From Kosakonia arachidis (GTDB lineage: Bacteria > Pseudomonadota > Gammaproteobacteria > Enterobacterales > Enterobacteriaceae): 64,000 bases of DNA. How positions within the stretch are numbered: the stretch's first letter is position 1; each line of letters starts with the position of its first letter. Of the stretch, positions 31,519 to 43,441 are shown piece by piece. The translations under genes were made by a program, and so were the position numbers. The notes below the pieces were generated by a model that had not been told where the DNA came from, did no database searches, and was given only the letters and a program-made list of their open reading frames with translations. Location: contig NZ_FPAU01000001.1 of NCBI RefSeq assembly GCF_900116535.1, positions 759,687 to 823,686 on the forward strand, given 5' to 3'.

Positions 31519-32261
31519 GTTTCGTTGTTATTATTCCTGCGCGTTACGCCTCCACGCGTTTGCCGGGAAAACCTTTGGTGGATATCAACGGCAAACCGAT
31601 GGTGGTGCACGTGCTGGAACGCGCGCGTGAATCTGGTGCCGATCGCATCATTGTGGCAACGGACAACGAAGAGGTGATGCGTGCGGTGCAGGCGGCTGGC
31701 GGTGAAGTCTGCATGACTCGCGCCGATCACCAGTCCGGAACTGAGCGTCTGGCCGAAGTCGTTGAAAAATGCGGCTTCAGCGACGATACGGTAATAGTTA
31801 ATGTGCAGGGTGATGAGCCGATGATCCCGCCAGCGATTATTCGTCAGGTGGCCAGCAACCTCAGCATTCGCAATGTGGGTATGGCGACACTCGCCGTACC
31901 CATTCACAGCGCGGAAGAAGCGTTCAATCCCAACGCTGTTAAAGTGGTGATGGATGCTGAAGGTTATGCGCTGTACTTTTCTCGCGCTACGATCCCATGG
32001 GATCGGGACCGTTTTGCGCTTTCCCGTGAAACGATTGGTGACACCTTCCTGCGCCATATCGGCATTTATGGCTATCGGGCTGGTTTTATCCGCCGTTATG
32101 TCAGTTGGCAAACCAGTCCGCTGGAGCAGATCGAAATGCTGGAGCAGCTTCGTGTGCTCTGGTATGGCGAGAAGATCCACGTTGCTGTGGCAAGTGTTGT
32201 GCCGGGTACGGGTGTGGATACGCCAGACGATCTTGAGCGCGTTCGCCAGGCCCTGCGTTAA
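31515..32261 (+). CDS. kdsB: 3-deoxy-manno-octulosonate cytidylyltransferase
   Basis: Activates Kdo with CTP to CMP-Kdo, the donor used by WaaA for the inner core of LPS. The 248-residue protein has the nucleotidyltransferase N-terminus [15 protein letters not shown], with Arg and Lys that bind the triphosphate, and the catalytic [12 protein letters not shown] segment. It starts within the ycaR stop codon (ATGA overlap) and ends before a strong terminator, so it is the last gene of the msbA-lpxK-ycaQ-ycaR-kdsB group. Confidence 0.97.
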   Translation: MSFVVIIPARYASTRLPGKPLVDINGKPMVVHVLERARESGADRIIVATDNEEVMRAVQAAGGEVCMTRADHQSGTERLAEVVEKCGFSDDTVIVNVQGDEPMIPPAIIRQVASNLSIRNVGMATLAVPIHSAEEAFNPNAVKVVMDAEGYALYFSRATIPWDRDRFALSRETIGDTFLRHIGIYGYRAGFIRRYVSWQTSPLEQIEMLEQLRVLWYGEKIHVAVASVVPGTGVDTPDDLERVRQALR

Positions 32262-32268
32262 GCCTTTC

Positions 32269-32293
32269 ATCCCCTCTGTCCGGAGGGGATTTT
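32269..32293 (+). terminator. Intrinsic terminator after kdsB
   Basis: ATCCCCTC and GAGGGGAT form an eight-base-pair stem around TGTCCG, followed by TTT-CC. The stem is strong and the T-run short. Confidence 0.8.
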
Positions 32294-32396
32294 CCGTTTC
32301 CTGTCAAATTCCTGCGCTGTTTTGATCTTACCAGGGTGACATCCGTCCTGCAGGCGCTCATTATAAAAGCAGTCGTTTTTGTGAGGGCATTCTGCT

Positions 32397-33290
32397 ATGG
32401 AACAACTGCGCGCTGAACTGAGCCATCTGCTGGGAGAAAAACTGAGTCGCATGGAGTGTGTCAGTGAAAAGCCTGATTCTGCTCTTTGGTCGCTGTATGA
32501 TAGTCAGGGAAATCCGCTGCCGCTACTGGCCCGGAGTTTCTCTACGCCAGGCATTGCTCGTCAACTGGCCTGGAAGATCTCAATGCTGGCAAGAAACGGT
32601 GCCGTGCGGATGCCGGTGGTATACGGGGTGATGACGCATGAAGAACATCCCGGCCCTGATGTGTTGCTGATTGAGCGTCTGCGCGGCGTGCCAGTGGAAG
32701 CCCCGACGCGCACGCCAGAGCGCTGGGAACAGTTAAAGGACCAAATTGTTGAGGCGCTACTTGCCTGGCACCGTCAGGACAGCCACGGCTGCGTCGGTAT
32801 GGTCGACAACACCCAAGAAAATGTCTGGCCGTCATGGTATCGCCAGCGCGTGGAAGTGCTGTGGACTACCCTCAATCAATATCAGAATACTGGCCTAACT
32901 ATGCAGGATAAACGGCTGTTGTTTCGCACCCGCGAATGCCTGTCCGCGCTGTTTGACGGTTTCAATGATAATTGCGTGCTGGTGCACGGCAGCTTTAATT
33001 TGCGCAGTATGCTGAAGGATGCCCGCAGCGATCAACTGTTGGCGATGGTGGGGCCCGGCATTATGCTATGGGCGCCCCGTGAATATGAGCTGTTTCATCT
33101 CGTCGATGGGCCGCAGGCGGAAGGGCTGCTTTGGCGCTATTTACAACGCGCACCGGTGGCGGAATCCTTCCTCTGGCGGCGCTGGCTCTATCTGCTCTGG
33201 GACGAGGTGGCGCAACTGGTGAACACAGGCAGATTTAGCCGCGTCAATTTCGATCTCGCCTCGAAATCACTGCTTCCCTGGCTGGTCTGA
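32397..33290 (+). CDS. ycbJ: YcbJ, aminoglycoside-phosphotransferase-fold protein
   Basis: Protein of unknown function, 297 residues, recognised from E. coli YcbJ. It resembles the aminoglycoside/choline kinase fold: an N-lobe with a Lys in LAWKISMLARNG and a hinge segment DVLLIERLRGVPVEAP. The expected catalytic loop HGDxxxxN appears as H197-G-S-F-N-L-R-S204, so the catalytic Asp and metal-binding Asn are missing, and no DxD metal motif follows. From my memory, K-12 YcbJ lacks the Asp as well. It may be a pseudokinase, or the fold assignment may be wrong. It converges on elyC and overlaps its last 24 bases. Confidence 0.88.
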   Translation: MEQLRAELSHLLGEKLSRMECVSEKPDSALWSLYDSQGNPLPLLARSFSTPGIARQLAWKISMLARNGAVRMPVVYGVMTHEEHPGPDVLLIERLRGVPVEAPTRTPERWEQLKDQIVEALLAWHRQDSHGCVGMVDNTQENVWPSWYRQRVEVLWTTLNQYQNTGLTMQDKRLLFRTRECLSALFDGFNDNCVLVHGSFNLRSMLKDARSDQLLAMVGPGIMLWAPREYELFHLVDGPQAEGLLWRYLQRAPVAESFLWRRWLYLLWDEVAQLVNTGRFSRVNFDLASKSLLPWLV

Positions 33291-34046
33291 ACTGCCTTTC
33301 AGCCACTGCCAGATACGCCCCAACGTTTCATAGCCTACCCGGTCGCTGTGCATCAGCCAGACCGGGGAAGGAATAATGCGCTCCCACGGATTCAACGGCG
33401 ACTCAATTGCCATCTGGTTTGCTGGCGCGGGGAGCGGATGCAGCCCTACATGCTGGAAGAAAATCATCGCCCGCGGCAAATGCGATGCGGAGGTCACCAG
33501 CAGAAATGGTGAATCGCCGATGGCTCGCTTCACCGCTGCCGCTTCTTCTTCCGTATCTTTTGGATCATTCAGCGTCATAATTTCGCTGCGCGGGACGCCA
33601 AGGCTTTCCGCCACGCGCGCGCCCGCTTCTGCAGTGCTGACTGGGTTGGTTTTCGCTGCCGCACCAGTAAAGATCAGTTTCGCGCCTGGATTGGCCCGCC
33701 AGAGGCGAATCCCTTCATTCAGGCGAGGCAGACTGTTATTAATCAGGTTTGAGCTGGGTGCCCAGGCATCATTCCAGGTGTAACCACCGCCAAGGACGAC
33801 GATATACTTCACTGGCTGTGTGCCGCGCCACGTGGGATATTTCGCTTCGATAGGTTTTAGCAGACCATCCGCGACCGGTTGCAGGCTTAACAGCAGCAAA
33901 ACCAGCCAGCCGAAAGTAATACATGTCTTACCCGTTTTCTGCCAGCGGCTGAACCAGACAAGCATAACCCCCAGCCCGATCACCAAAAGCAAAAAAGGCA
34001 GGGGAAGCATCATGCCCCCCAGGAATTTTTTTAGGCTGAAAAGCAC
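33267..34046 (-). CDS. elyC: Envelope biogenesis factor ElyC (DUF218)
   Basis: Inner-membrane protein needed for peptidoglycan assembly at low temperature and for control of lipid-carrier use. The 259 residues have two N-terminal transmembrane helices (LPLPFLLLVIGLGVMLVWF and a second at about 35-55) and a DUF218 domain with YIVVLGGGYTWN, IFTGAAAKT and TSASHLPRAM. The start is a GTG at 34044-34046 preceded by AAGGAGA; in-frame codons upstream reach into the cmoM promoter and are not conserved. The 3' end overlaps ycbJ by 24 nt, tail to tail. Confidence 0.94.
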   Translation of the reverse strand: MLFSLKKFLGGMMLPLPFLLLVIGLGVMLVWFSRWQKTGKTCITFGWLVLLLLSLQPVADGLLKPIEAKYPTWRGTQPVKYIVVLGGGYTWNDAWAPSSNLINNSLPRLNEGIRLWRANPGAKLIFTGAAAKTNPVSTAEAGARVAESLGVPRSEIMTLNDPKDTEEEAAAVKRAIGDSPFLLVTSASHLPRAMIFFQHVGLHPLPAPANQMAIESPLNPWERIIPSPVWLMHSDRVGYETLGRIWQWLKGSSDQPGKQ

Positions 34047-34164
34047 AGGAACCGTCTCCTTTTTGAGCATACAGCAAGCGATTTCAGCCGATCTTACACC
34101 AGAAGGGTTCATTCTCGTCACGGCTGTGACAAAATAGTGGTTTTGCCAAAAGCGTGGGGCGTGC

Positions 34165-34959
34165 ATGCAGGATCGTAACTTCGACGATATCGCGGAGAAA
34201 TTCTCGCGCAACATCTACGGTACTACCAAAGGGCAGTTGCGCCAGGCGATCCTGTGGCAGGATCTTGATGCGCTGCTGGCAACGCATGGCACTGTTCCGT
34301 TGCGGGTTCTGGATGCTGGCGGAGGCGAAGGACAAACAGCGATTCGGATGGCACAGTTGGGCCACCACGTTACCCTGTGCGATGTGTCTAAAGAGATGAT
34401 CGCGCGCGCGCAAATCGCAGCAGAGGCGAAAGGTGTGAGCGGTAACATGCATTTTGTACAATGCGCCGTTCAGGATGTGGCTGAGCATTTGGAATCGCCC
34501 GTTGATCTGATATTGTTCCATGCTGTGCTTGAATGGGTGGCAGAACCCCTATTTGCATTAGAAAAATTGTGGTCGATGCTGCGCCCGGGCGGCGTGTTGT
34601 CATTGATGTTTTATAATGCCGACGGTCTGCTAATGCACAATATGGTGGCAGGGAATTTCGACTATGTGAAAGCAGGTATGCCAAAACGTAAAAAACGCAC
34701 CCTTTCCCCGGACTATCCGCGCAATCCTGCGGACGTTTACGGCTGGCTCGAACAGATTGGCTGGCACATTACCGGTAAAACCGGCGTACGGGTTTTTCAC
34801 GATTACCTGCGTGAAAAACATCAACAGCACGACTGTTTTGACGCATTGCTCGAGCTTGAAACACGCTTTTGTCGTCAGGAGCCATATATCAGCCTTGGCC
34901 GCTATATTCACGTGACAGCGCTTAAGCCGCAAATCGATGGAAGGACAAACGATGAGTGA
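34165..34959 (+). CDS. cmoM: tRNA 5-carboxymethoxyuridine methyltransferase CmoM
   Basis: SAM-dependent methyltransferase forming the methyl ester mcmo5U34 in certain tRNAs; formerly smtA. The 264 residues carry the SAM motif [12 protein letters not shown] at 48-58 and the acidic CDVSKEMI motif II. Its end overlaps mukF by eight bases, so it is translationally coupled to the condensin genes although functionally unrelated. The C-terminal tail is slightly longer than the K-12 one I remember (261 residues). Confidence 0.95.
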   Translation: MQDRNFDDIAEKFSRNIYGTTKGQLRQAILWQDLDALLATHGTVPLRVLDAGGGEGQTAIRMAQLGHHVTLCDVSKEMIARAQIAAEAKGVSGNMHFVQCAVQDVAEHLESPVDLILFHAVLEWVAEPLFALEKLWSMLRPGGVLSLMFYNADGLLMHNMVAGNFDYVKAGMPKRKKRTLSPDYPRNPADVYGWLEQIGWHITGKTGVRVFHDYLREKHQQHDCFDALLELETRFCRQEPYISLGRYIHVTALKPQIDGRTNDE

Positions 34960-36274
34960 ATTTTCCCAGACAGTCCCCGAACTGGTTGCCTGGGCCAGGA
35001 AGAATGATTTCTCTATCTCGCTGCCAGTCGACAGGCTCTCTTTTTTGCTGGCTATCGCCACGCTCAACGGCGAGCGTCTTGATGGTGAGATGAGCGAAGG
35101 CGAACTGGTTGACGCGTTTCGCCACGTCAGCGAGGCGTTTGAGCAAACCAGCGAAACCATCGTTCAGCGCGCCAATAACGCTATCAATGACATGGTGCGT
35201 CAGCGTTTGTTAAATCGCTTTACCAGTGAACTCGTGGAAGGCAATGCGATCTACCGCTTGACGCCGCTCGGCATCGGCATCACTGATTACTACATCCGCC
35301 AGCGTGAATTTTCCACACTGCGCCTCTCTATGCAGTTGTCGATTGTAGCAAGCGAGCTAAAACGCGCGGCTGACGCGGCGGAAGAGGGTGGCGACGAATT
35401 TCACTGGCATCGTAACGTCTTTGCACCGCTGAAATATTCGGTGGCGGAGATTTTCGACAGCATCGATTTGACCCAGCGCTTGATGGATGAACAGCAGCAG
35501 CAGGTGAAAGATGATATCGCCCAGTTGCTGAATAAAGACTGGCGGGCAGCCATCTCCAGTTGTGAATTTTTGCTGTCAGAAACCTCCGGTACACTGCGTG
35601 AGTTGCAGGATACGCTGGATGCCGCTGGGGACAAACTTCAGGCGAATCTGCTGAGCATCCAGGATTCCACCGTAGGCCGGGATGATCTGGAGTTCCTCGA
35701 TCAGCTGGTGTTCAACCTGCAAAGTAAGCTGGATCGCATTGTAAGCTGGGGTCAGCAGTCGATCGACCTGTGGATCGGTTACGACCGCCACGTGCACAAA
35801 TTTATCCGTACCGCTATCGATATGGATAAAAACCGCGTCTTCGCTCAGCGTCTGCGCCAGTCGGTGCAGTCTTATTTTGATGCGCCGTGGGCATTGACCT
35901 ATGCCAATGCCGACAGGCTACTGGATATGCGCGATGAAGAGATGGCGCTACGCGATGAAGAGGTGACTGGCGAACTGCCGCCGGATCTGGAGTTCGAAGA
36001 GTTTAACGAAATCCGCGAACAGTTGGCGGCAATGATTGAGCAGCAACTGGCGATTTATAAAACCAAAGGTGTGCCGCTGGATCTTGGGCTGGTCACCCGC
36101 GAATATCTGACACAGTATCCGCGTGTCCGGCATTTCGACATCGCGCGTATTGTAGTCGATCAGGCGGTACGTCTTGGCGTAGCGCAAGCAGATTTCACCG
36201 GACTGCCGCCGAAATGGCAGCCGATTAATGATTACGGAGCCAAGGTACAGGCGCATGTCATCGACAAATATTGA
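34952..36274 (+). CDS. mukF: Condensin kleisin subunit MukF
   Basis: Kleisin of the MukBEF chromosome-condensing complex: the N-terminal winged-helix domain dimerises, the middle binds MukE, and the C-terminal domain binds the MukB head. The 440 residues start [12 protein letters not shown] and include a long helical region near 180-330. ATG 34952 is chosen because it matches the family; an ATG 15 nt upstream in the same frame lacks conservation. It overlaps cmoM by 8 nt and mukE by 20 nt. Confidence 0.97.
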   Translation: MSEFSQTVPELVAWARKNDFSISLPVDRLSFLLAIATLNGERLDGEMSEGELVDAFRHVSEAFEQTSETIVQRANNAINDMVRQRLLNRFTSELVEGNAIYRLTPLGIGITDYYIRQREFSTLRLSMQLSIVASELKRAADAAEEGGDEFHWHRNVFAPLKYSVAEIFDSIDLTQRLMDEQQQQVKDDIAQLLNKDWRAAISSCEFLLSETSGTLRELQDTLDAAGDKLQANLLSIQDSTVGRDDLEFLDQLVFNLQSKLDRIVSWGQQSIDLWIGYDRHVHKFIRTAIDMDKNRVFAQRLRQSVQSYFDAPWALTYANADRLLDMRDEEMALRDEEVTGELPPDLEFEEFNEIREQLAAMIEQQLAIYKTKGVPLDLGLVTREYLTQYPRVRHFDIARIVVDQAVRLGVAQADFTGLPPKWQPINDYGAKVQAHVIDKY

Positions 36275-36959
36275 ACAAGTGATGCCGGTTAAACTGGCGC
36301 AGGCGCTGGCTAACCCATTGTTTCCGGCGCTTGACAGCGCATTGCGCTCAGGACGGCATATCGGGCTTGATGAGCTGGATAATCACGCCTTTTTGATGGA
36401 CTTTCAGGAATATCTGGAAGAGTTTTACGCGCGTTATAACGTTGAACTGATCCGTGCGCCGGAGGGGTTCTTCTATCTTCGCCCGCGCTCCACCACGCTG
36501 ATTCCGCGTTCGGTGCTTTCCGAGCTGGATATGATGGTGGGTAAAATTCTCTGCTACCTGTACCTGAGCCCGGAGCGTCTGGCAAATGAAGGGATCTTCA
36601 CGCAACAGGAGTTGTACGATGAACTGCTGTCGCTGGCCGATGAACCGAAACTGTTGAAACTGGTCAACAACCGCTCAACCGGCTCCGATCTTGACCGGCA
36701 GAAGCTGCAGGAAAAGGTACGTTCCTCGCTTAACCGTCTGCGTCGCCTTGGCATGATCTGGTTTATGGGCAATGACAGCAGCAAATTTCGTATCACGGAA
36801 TCGGTGTTCCGCTTTGGTGCAGATGTCCGCTCTGGCGACGATCCGCGCGAAGCGCAACTGCGTATGATCCGCGACGGTGAAGCCATGCCAGTCGAAAACC
36901 ACTTGCAGCTCAATGATGAGCCTGAAGAAAATCAGCCGGATAGCTCGGAGGAAGAGTAA
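36255..36959 (+). CDS. mukE: Condensin accessory subunit MukE
   Basis: Winged-helix partner of MukF that modulates MukB ATPase and DNA loading. It is 234 residues from ATG 36255 ([14 protein letters not shown]). Starts at codon 10 (MPVKL, used in early annotation) or nine codons upstream are also in frame, but 36255 matches the longer curated E. coli form. The acidic C-terminus ([11 protein letters not shown]) is conserved. The stop overlaps the mukB start by one base (TAATG). Confidence 0.96.
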   Translation: MSSTNIEQVMPVKLAQALANPLFPALDSALRSGRHIGLDELDNHAFLMDFQEYLEEFYARYNVELIRAPEGFFYLRPRSTTLIPRSVLSELDMMVGKILCYLYLSPERLANEGIFTQQELYDELLSLADEPKLLKLVNNRSTGSDLDRQKLQEKVRSSLNRLRRLGMIWFMGNDSSKFRITESVFRFGADVRSGDDPREAQLRMIRDGEAMPVENHLQLNDEPEENQPDSSEEE

Positions 36960-39900
36960 TGATCGATCGTGGTAAATTTCGTTCGCTAACGCTGATTAAC
37001 TGGAACGGTTTTTTCGCCCGCACCTTTGACCTGGATGAGCTGGTTACCACGCTTTCCGGGGGGAACGGCGCCGGGAAATCCACTACCATGGCGGCGTTTG
37101 TCACGGCGCTGATCCCCGATCTGACGCTGCTGCACTTCCGTAACACCACCGAAGCGGGCGCGACCTCCGGCTCTCGTGATAAAGGGCTGCACGGTAAACT
37201 GAAAGCTGGTGTCTGTTATTCGGTGCTGGACGTGATCAACTCCCGCCATCAGCGCGTACTGGTTGGGGTGCGTCTGCAACAGGTTGCCGGGCGCGATCGT
37301 AAAGTGGATATTAAACCTTTCGCCATTCAGGGCTTGCCGACTGCTGTATTGCCGACGCAGTTGCTGACCGAAACGCTGAACGAGCGTCAGGCGCGCGTGC
37401 TGTCGTTGCAGGAAGTGAAAGACAAACTGGACGCGATGGAAGGCGTACAGTTTAAGCAGTTCAACTCCATCACCGATTACCACGCGCTGATGTTCGATCT
37501 GGGTATCGTTGCGCGTCGTCTGCGTTCCGCATCGGATCGCAGCAAATTCTATCGTCTAATTGAAGCCTCGCTGTACGGCGGGATTTCCAGCGCCATTACC
37601 CGCTCGCTACGCGATTATCTGCTACCGGAAAATAGCGGGGTGCGTAAAGCGTTCCAGGATATGGAAGCGGCGCTGCGTGAAAACCGGATGACGCTTGAAG
37701 CGATTCGCGTGACCCAGTCGGATCGCGATCTGTTCAAACATTTGATCAGCGAAGCCACCAACTATGTGGCGGCGGATTACATGCGCCATGCCAATGAGCG
37801 GCGCGTGCATCTGGATAAAGCGCTGGAGTTTCGCCGTGATCTATTTACCTCGCGCCAGCAACTGGCAGCCGAGCAGTTTAAGCATGTCGATATGGCACGT
37901 GAACTGGCAGAACATACCGGTGCGGAAGGCGATCTGGAAGCCGATTACCAGGCGGCCAGCGATCACCTGAACCTGGTGCAAACGGCGCTGCGCCAGCAAG
38001 AAAAAATCGAACGCTACGAAGCGGATCTCGAAGAGTTACAGATTCGCCTCGAAGAACAGCACGAAGTGGTGGCAGAAGCCGCCGAGCGTCACGAAGAGAA
38101 TGAAGCCCGCGCTGAGGCCGCCGAGCTGGAAGTGGATGAGTTGAAGAACCAGCTTGCCGATTACCAGCAGGCGCTGGATGTGCAGCAAACCCGCGCTATT
38201 CAGTACAACCAGGCATTGCAGGCGCTGGAGCGGGCAAAAGAGCTGTGTCGGTTACCGGATCTCACGTCGGAAAGTGCTAACGAATGGCTGGAAACTTTCC
38301 AGGCTAAAGAGCAGGAAGCGACCGAAAAACTGCTGTTGCTGGATCAGAAATTAAGCGTTGCTCAGACCGCGCACAGCCAGTTCGAGCAGGCTTACCAACT
38401 GGTGGCCGCCATCAACGGTCCGCTGGCGCGTAATGAAGCCTGGGAAGTGGCGCGCGAGTTGCTGCGCGATGGTGTAAACCAGCGCCATCTGGCTGAACAG
38501 GTGCAGCCGCTGCGCATGAGGCTGAATGAGCTGGAACAGCGTCTGCGTGAGCAGCAGGAAGCCGAACGTCTGTTCGCCGAGTTCTGCAAGCGTCAGGGCA
38601 AACAGTATGATGTCGAAGAGCTGGATAACCTGCATCAGGAGTTGGAGGCGCAAATCGCCGCGCTCTCCGATAACGTTGCTACTGCTGGCGAACAGCGTCT
38701 TACGCTGCGCCAGGAACTGGAACAACTGCAATCGCGCATTCAGACGCTGACAAAACGCGCGCCGGTATGGCTGGCGGCGCAGAGTAGCCTGACGCAACTG
38801 AGCGAGCAGAGCGGCGAAGCGTTCGAATCTGGCCAGCAAGTGACGGAATACCTGCAACAATTGCTGGAGCGTGAGCGCGAAGCGATCGTTGAGCGTGATG
38901 AGGTTGGCGCGAGTAAACGTGCTGTCGATGATGAAATTGAACGCTTAAGTCAACCTGGTGGTGCGGAAGATGCTCGTCTGAACGCGCTGGCGGAACGCTT
39001 TGGCGGCGTGCTGCTGTCGGAAATTTATGACGATGTCAGCATCGACGATGCGCCCTATTATTCAGCGCTGTATGGCCCGTCGCGTCACGCCATCGTAGTT
39101 CCTGATTTGTCGCAGGTGGCGGAGATGCTGGAAGGGCTGGAAGATTGCCCGGAAGATCTCTATCTAATCGAAGGGGATCCGCAATCCTTTGACGATAGCG
39201 TGTTCGCCGTCGACGAGCTGGAAAAAGCGGTGGTGGTGAAAATCGCCGATCGCCAGTGGCGTTATTCGCGTTTCCCATCGCTGCCGCTGTTTGGCCGTGC
39301 GGCGCGCGAAAGCCGAATTGAAAGCCTGCACGCCGAGCGTGAAGCCCTGGCCGAGCGTTTTGCGACGCTTTCTTTCGATGTGCAAAAAACGCAGCGTCTG
39401 CATCAGGCATTCAGCCGCTTTATCGGCAGCCATCTGGCTGTTGCATTTGAGGACGATCCGGAAGCAGAAATCCGTACGCTCAACAGCCGCCGCGGCGAGC
39501 TGGAACGTGCTATCAGCAATCATGAAAACGACAACCAGCAAAACCGTGTGCAGTTTGAACAGGCGAAAGAGGGCGTTGCTCAGCTTAACCGCCTGCTGCC
39601 GCGCGTGAGTTTGCTGGCTGACGATACGCTGGCCGATCGCGTTGATGAAATACAGGAACGCCTGGACGAAGCGCAGGAAGCCGCGCGTTTTATTCAGCAG
39701 TTTGGCAACCAACTGGCAAAACTGGAGCCGGTTGTTTCTGTACTGCAAAGTGACCCAGAACAGTTTGAGCAGTTAAAAGCCGACTATGCCACATCCCAGC
39801 AGGTACAACGCGATGCTCGGCAGCAAGCGTTTGCGCTGGCGGAAGTGGTACAGCGCCGCGCACACTTCAGCTACGCCGATTCGGCTGAAATGTTCAACGG

Positions 39901-41407
39901 CAATAACGATCTGAACGAGAAGTTGCGTCAGCGTCTGGAGCTGGCGGAAACTGAACGTACCCGGGCGCGTGAAGCAATGCGCAGCCATGCCGCGCAGTTC
40001 AGCCAGTACAACCAGGTTCTGGCCTCGCTGAAAAGTTCGTTTGATACCAAAAAAGAGCTGCTTAACGATCTGCAAAAAGAGCTACAGGAGATCGGTGTCC
40101 GCGCTGATGGCGGCGCGGAAGAGCGGGCACGCATTCGTCGTGATGAACTGCATGCGCAACTCTCCACGAACCGTGCGCGTCGCAATCAACTGGAAAAAGC
40201 GCTCACCTTCTGTGAAGCGGAGATGGATAACCTGACCCGCAAACTGCGTCGCCTGGAGCGCGATTATCACGAAATGCGGGAGCAGGTGGTAACGGCAAAA
40301 GCGGGCTGGTGTGCGGTAATGCGGATGGTGAAAGACAATGGTGTTGAGCGCCGTTTACACCGTCGCGAGCTGGCCTATCTTTCGGCTGACGAACTGCGAT
40401 CCATGTCGGATAAAGCGCTGGGTGCGCTGCGTCTGGCTGTAGCGGATAACGAACACCTGCGCGATGTGTTGCGTATGTCGGAAGATCCGAAGCGCCCGGA
40501 ACGGAAGATCCAGTTCTTTGTGGCGGTGTATCAGCATCTGCGCGAACGTATCCGTCAGGATATTATTCGCACTGACGATCCGGTGGAAGCGATCGAACAA
40601 ATGGAGATCGAGCTGAGCCGTCTGACGGAAGAACTGACCTCGCGCGAGCAGAAATTGGCTATTAGCTCCCGCAGCGTAGCGAACATCATCCGCAAAACCA
40701 TTCAGCGTGAGCAGAACCGTATTCGCATGCTGAACCAGGGGCTGCAAAGCGTTTCGTTTGGTCAGGTCAATAGCGTGCGGCTGAACGTGAACGTGCGGGA
40801 AACCCACGCGACGCTGCTGACGGTGCTTTCTGAACAACATGAGCAGCATCAGGATCTGTTTAACAGTAACCGCCTGACCTTCTCAGAAGCGCTGGCGAAA
40901 CTTTATCAGCGTCTGAACCCGCAAATCGACATGGGCCAGCGGACGCCGCAAACCATCGGCGAAGAGTTGCTCGACTACCGCAACTATCTGGAGATGGAAG
41001 TGGAAGTTAACCGTGGTTCCGATGGCTGGCTGCGCGCGGAATCGGGTGCGCTGTCGACCGGTGAAGCGATCGGTACCGGGATGTCGATTCTGGTGATGGT
41101 GGTGCAGAGCTGGGAAGACGAAGCCCGTCGTCTGCGTGGCAAGGACATTTCGCCGTGTCGCCTGCTGTTCCTCGACGAAGCAGCGCGTCTTGATGCTCGC
41201 TCCATCGCTACGCTGTTTGAGTTGTGCGAGCGTTTGCAGATGCAGCTGATCATCGCAGCACCGGAAAATATCAGTCCGGAAAAAGGCACCACCTATAAAC
41301 TGGTGCGTAAAGTCTTCCAGAATCATGAGCATGTACACGTCGTGGGGCTGCGCGGTTTTGCTGCTCAACTGCCGGAAACGCTCCCTGGTACGGCGGATGC
41401 CTCTTAA
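36959..41407 (+). CDS. mukB: Condensin SMC-like ATPase MukB
   Basis: Large SMC-related protein that dimerises through a hinge and loads onto DNA to form loops; it also interacts with topoisomerase IV and MatP. The 1482 residues start with an ATPase half-head (Walker A GGNGAGKS at 34-41), then two long coiled-coil arms around a globular hinge (about 660-780), and end with the C-terminal half-head containing the signature region [13 protein letters not shown] and Walker [14 protein letters not shown]. It is about four residues shorter at the C-terminus than K-12 MukB by memory. Last gene of the coupled cluster, followed by a terminator. Confidence 0.98.
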   Translation: MIDRGKFRSLTLINWNGFFARTFDLDELVTTLSGGNGAGKSTTMAAFVTALIPDLTLLHFRNTTEAGATSGSRDKGLHGKLKAGVCYSVLDVINSRHQRVLVGVRLQQVAGRDRKVDIKPFAIQGLPTAVLPTQLLTETLNERQARVLSLQEVKDKLDAMEGVQFKQFNSITDYHALMFDLGIVARRLRSASDRSKFYRLIEASLYGGISSAITRSLRDYLLPENSGVRKAFQDMEAALRENRMTLEAIRVTQSDRDLFKHLISEATNYVAADYMRHANERRVHLDKALEFRRDLFTSRQQLAAEQFKHVDMARELAEHTGAEGDLEADYQAASDHLNLVQTALRQQEKIERYEADLEELQIRLEEQHEVVAEAAERHEENEARAEAAELEVDELKNQLADYQQALDVQQTRAIQYNQALQALERAKELCRLPDLTSESANEWLETFQAKEQEATEKLLLLDQKLSVAQTAHSQFEQAYQLVAAINGPLARNEAWEVARELLRDGVNQRHLAEQVQPLRMRLNELEQRLREQQEAERLFAEFCKRQGKQYDVEELDNLHQELEAQIAALSDNVATAGEQRLTLRQELEQLQSRIQTLTKRAPVWLAAQSSLTQLSEQSGEAFESGQQVTEYLQQLLEREREAIVERDEVGASKRAVDDEIERLSQPGGAEDARLNALAERFGGVLLSEIYDDVSIDDAPYYSALYGPSRHAIVVPDLSQVAEMLEGLEDCPEDLYLIEGDPQSFDDSVFAVDELEKAVVVKIADRQWRYSRFPSLPLFGRAARESRIESLHAEREALAERFATLSFDVQKTQRLHQAFSRFIGSHLAVAFEDDPEAEIRTLNSRRGELERAISNHENDNQQNRVQFEQAKEGVAQLNRLLPRVSLLADDTLADRVDEIQERLDEAQEAARFIQQFGNQLAKLEPVVSVLQSDPEQFEQLKADYATSQQVQRDARQQAFALAEVVQRRAHFSYADSAEMFNGNNDLNEKLRQRLELAETERTRAREAMRSHAAQFSQYNQVLASLKSSFDTKKELLNDLQKELQEIGVRADGGAEERARIRRDELHAQLSTNRARRNQLEKALTFCEAEMDNLTRKLRRLERDYHEMREQVVTAKAGWCAVMRMVKDNGVERRLHRRELAYLSADELRSMSDKALGALRLAVADNEHLRDVLRMSEDPKRPERKIQFFVAVYQHLRERIRQDIIRTDDPVEAIEQMEIELSRLTEELTSREQKLAISSRSVANIIRKTIQREQNRIRMLNQGLQSVSFGQVNSVRLNVNVRETHATLLTVLSEQHEQHQDLFNSNRLTFSEALAKLYQRLNPQIDMGQRTPQTIGEELLDYRNYLEMEVEVNRGSDGWLRAESGALSTGEAIGTGMSILVMVVQSWEDEARRLRGKDISPCRLLFLDEAARLDARSIATLFELCERLQMQLIIAAPENISPEKGTTYKLVRKVFQNHEHVHVVGLRGFAAQLPETLPGTADAS

Positions 41408-41423
41408 CGGCAGGGCAGATTAC

Positions 41424-41450
41424 AAAGGCGACAGAGGTGTCGCCTTTTTT
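41424..41450 (+). terminator. Intrinsic terminator of the muk operon
   Basis: AAAGGCGAC and GTCGCCTTT form a nine-base-pair stem around AGAGGT with a following T-run. Confidence 0.93.
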
Positions 41451-41591
41451 ATTGCAGAAAGGGCCGCTGCGGTCTGTGCTTCATCTTTAAATTTCTTTAC
41501 ATTAGGTCAGGCAAATGCTTTTTTGTCTTTATATACTGAGAAAAGGTGACGCACAGGTCACGAGCAATGTAAGAGAAACAGGGGGCAAGGG

Positions 41592-43394
41592 ATGTTGCTT
41601 AAGAAGTTAAATGGTCGTCGGGTGTCAGCGCTGAGTTTGTGTCTGGCACTGGCATTTGCTCCACTGTTCAGCGTGAAGGCCGATGAGCCTGAAATCGTGC
41701 CGGTTGATAGTTCCGCCACGCCGGGTGATCAGCCTACAGTGTTACCGCAGCCACAGGCGCAATCGCCTGCTACCGCCATGTTAATCGGCGTTAAGCCTTA
41801 TCCTGCCGGTGTTTCTGTGGCAGATGTTCGCGCACAATTGCAGTCGCAATTGCCCGCCAACTGGACGCCCGTCTATATGAATCAACTGGCGGCCCTGTAC
41901 GCGGCGCGCGGCCAGAAACCCATGTGGGATAACCGCGATGCGGTGCAGGCGTTTCAACAGCAACTGGCTGAAGTAGCGATTGCCGGTTTCCAGCCGCAAT
42001 TCACCACCTGGGTTGAGCTGTTAACCGACCCGGGTGTTTCCGGTATGGCGCGTGATGTGGTGCTCTCTGACGCCATGTTGGGCTATCTGCATTTTGTTTC
42101 CGGTATTCAGGCGAAAGGCCAGCGCTGGCTTTATAGCGACAAACCCTATGCGCTGGCAACACCTGCGATTTCAGTGATCAATCAGTGGCAACTGGCGCTG
42201 GATAACGGTTCGCTGCCGTCATTCATTCAAAACCTTGCACCACACCATCCGCAATATGCCGCTATGCATCAGTCATTGCTGACGCTGGTCGGGGATTCTC
42301 GCCCGTGGCCACAAATGGTGAGTAACGTCACGCTGCGACCAGGGCAGTGGAGCAACGATGTTCCGGCGTTGCGCGAGATCCTGCAGCGTACCGGCATGCT
42401 GGAGGGCGGGCCGAACATCGTGCTACCTGGCGATCGGGTCGCAGTCAGCACCTCTGCGGCGTCGACCAGGAAAAAAGTACCGACGCGTGCAGCTTACGAT
42501 CGGCAACTGGTTGAGGCAGTAAAGCGCTTTCAGGCCTGGCAGGGGCTACATGCCGATGGTGTTATTGGCCAGGGTACGCATGACTGGCTGAATGTCAGTC
42601 CGTCGCAGCGTGCTGCCTTGTTGGCGCTCAATATCCAACGGCTCCGCCTGCTGCCAGCGACACTTTCCACCGGCATCATGGTAAATATTCCGGAGTACTC
42701 GCTGGTTTATTATCTCAACGGCAGCCAGGTGCTGGCATCAAGGGTAATTGTAGGACGCCCCGATCGCAAAACGCCGATGATGAGTAGTGCGCTGAACAAT
42801 GTGGTGGTCAATCCGCCGTGGAACGTACCACCAACGCTGGCGCGTCAGGATATTCTTCCGAAAGTACTGAACGATCCGACGTACCTTGAACGCCACGGTT
42901 ATACTGTGCTGCGCGGCTGGAATAGCAAAGAGGCGATCAATCCGTCAATGGTTGATTGGGCGACAATTACGCCGTCGAATTTACCGTTCCGTTTCCAGCA
43001 GGCGCCGGGTGTACAGAACTCTCTTGGCCGTTACAAATTTAATATGCCAAGTTCTGATGCCATCTATTTGCATGACACACCGAACCATAACTTGTTTCAG
43101 AAAGAGACACGGGCGCTGAGTTCGGGCTGTGTGCGAGTGAATAAGGCCTCTGAACTGGCAAATATGTTGTTGCAGGATGCCGGATGGAACGATACGCGTA
43201 TCTCCGATGCTTTAAAGCAGGGAGATACCCGCTACGTAAATATTCGTCACAACATCCCCGTCAATCTCTACTATCTGACCGCATTTGTGGGGGCCGATGG
43301 TCGCACGCAGTATCGTACAGATATTTACAATTACGATCTTACTGCACGATCGGGCGCACAAATTTTGCCAAAAGCTGAACAATTAATCAGATAA
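41592..43394 (+). CDS. ldtD: L,D-transpeptidase LdtD (YcbB)
   Basis: Periplasmic enzyme forming 3-3 meso-DAP crosslinks in peptidoglycan; in E. coli it mediates beta-lactam resistance when over-produced and helps repair envelope damage. It is 600 residues with an N-terminal signal/anchor (about residues 1-30), a variable Pro/Gln-rich stretch, a peptidoglycan-binding domain ([20 protein letters not shown]) and the YkuD catalytic domain with H494 in YLHDTPNH and the nucleophile C513 in SSGCVRV. About 15 residues shorter than the K-12 protein, mainly in the linker before the binding domain. In E. coli it is Cpx-regulated. Confidence 0.96.
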   Translation: MLLKKLNGRRVSALSLCLALAFAPLFSVKADEPEIVPVDSSATPGDQPTVLPQPQAQSPATAMLIGVKPYPAGVSVADVRAQLQSQLPANWTPVYMNQLAALYAARGQKPMWDNRDAVQAFQQQLAEVAIAGFQPQFTTWVELLTDPGVSGMARDVVLSDAMLGYLHFVSGIQAKGQRWLYSDKPYALATPAISVINQWQLALDNGSLPSFIQNLAPHHPQYAAMHQSLLTLVGDSRPWPQMVSNVTLRPGQWSNDVPALREILQRTGMLEGGPNIVLPGDRVAVSTSAASTRKKVPTRAAYDRQLVEAVKRFQAWQGLHADGVIGQGTHDWLNVSPSQRAALLALNIQRLRLLPATLSTGIMVNIPEYSLVYYLNGSQVLASRVIVGRPDRKTPMMSSALNNVVVNPPWNVPPTLARQDILPKVLNDPTYLERHGYTVLRGWNSKEAINPSMVDWATITPSNLPFRFQQAPGVQNSLGRYKFNMPSSDAIYLHDTPNHNLFQKETRALSSGCVRVNKASELANMLLQDAGWNDTRISDALKQGDTRYVNIRHNIPVNLYYLTAFVGADGRTQYRTDIYNYDLTARSGAQILPKAEQLIR

Positions 43395-43441
43395 ATGAAG
43401 CAGTTTGGCAGATAGCATTGTCGTAATAACTGGCAATAAAT

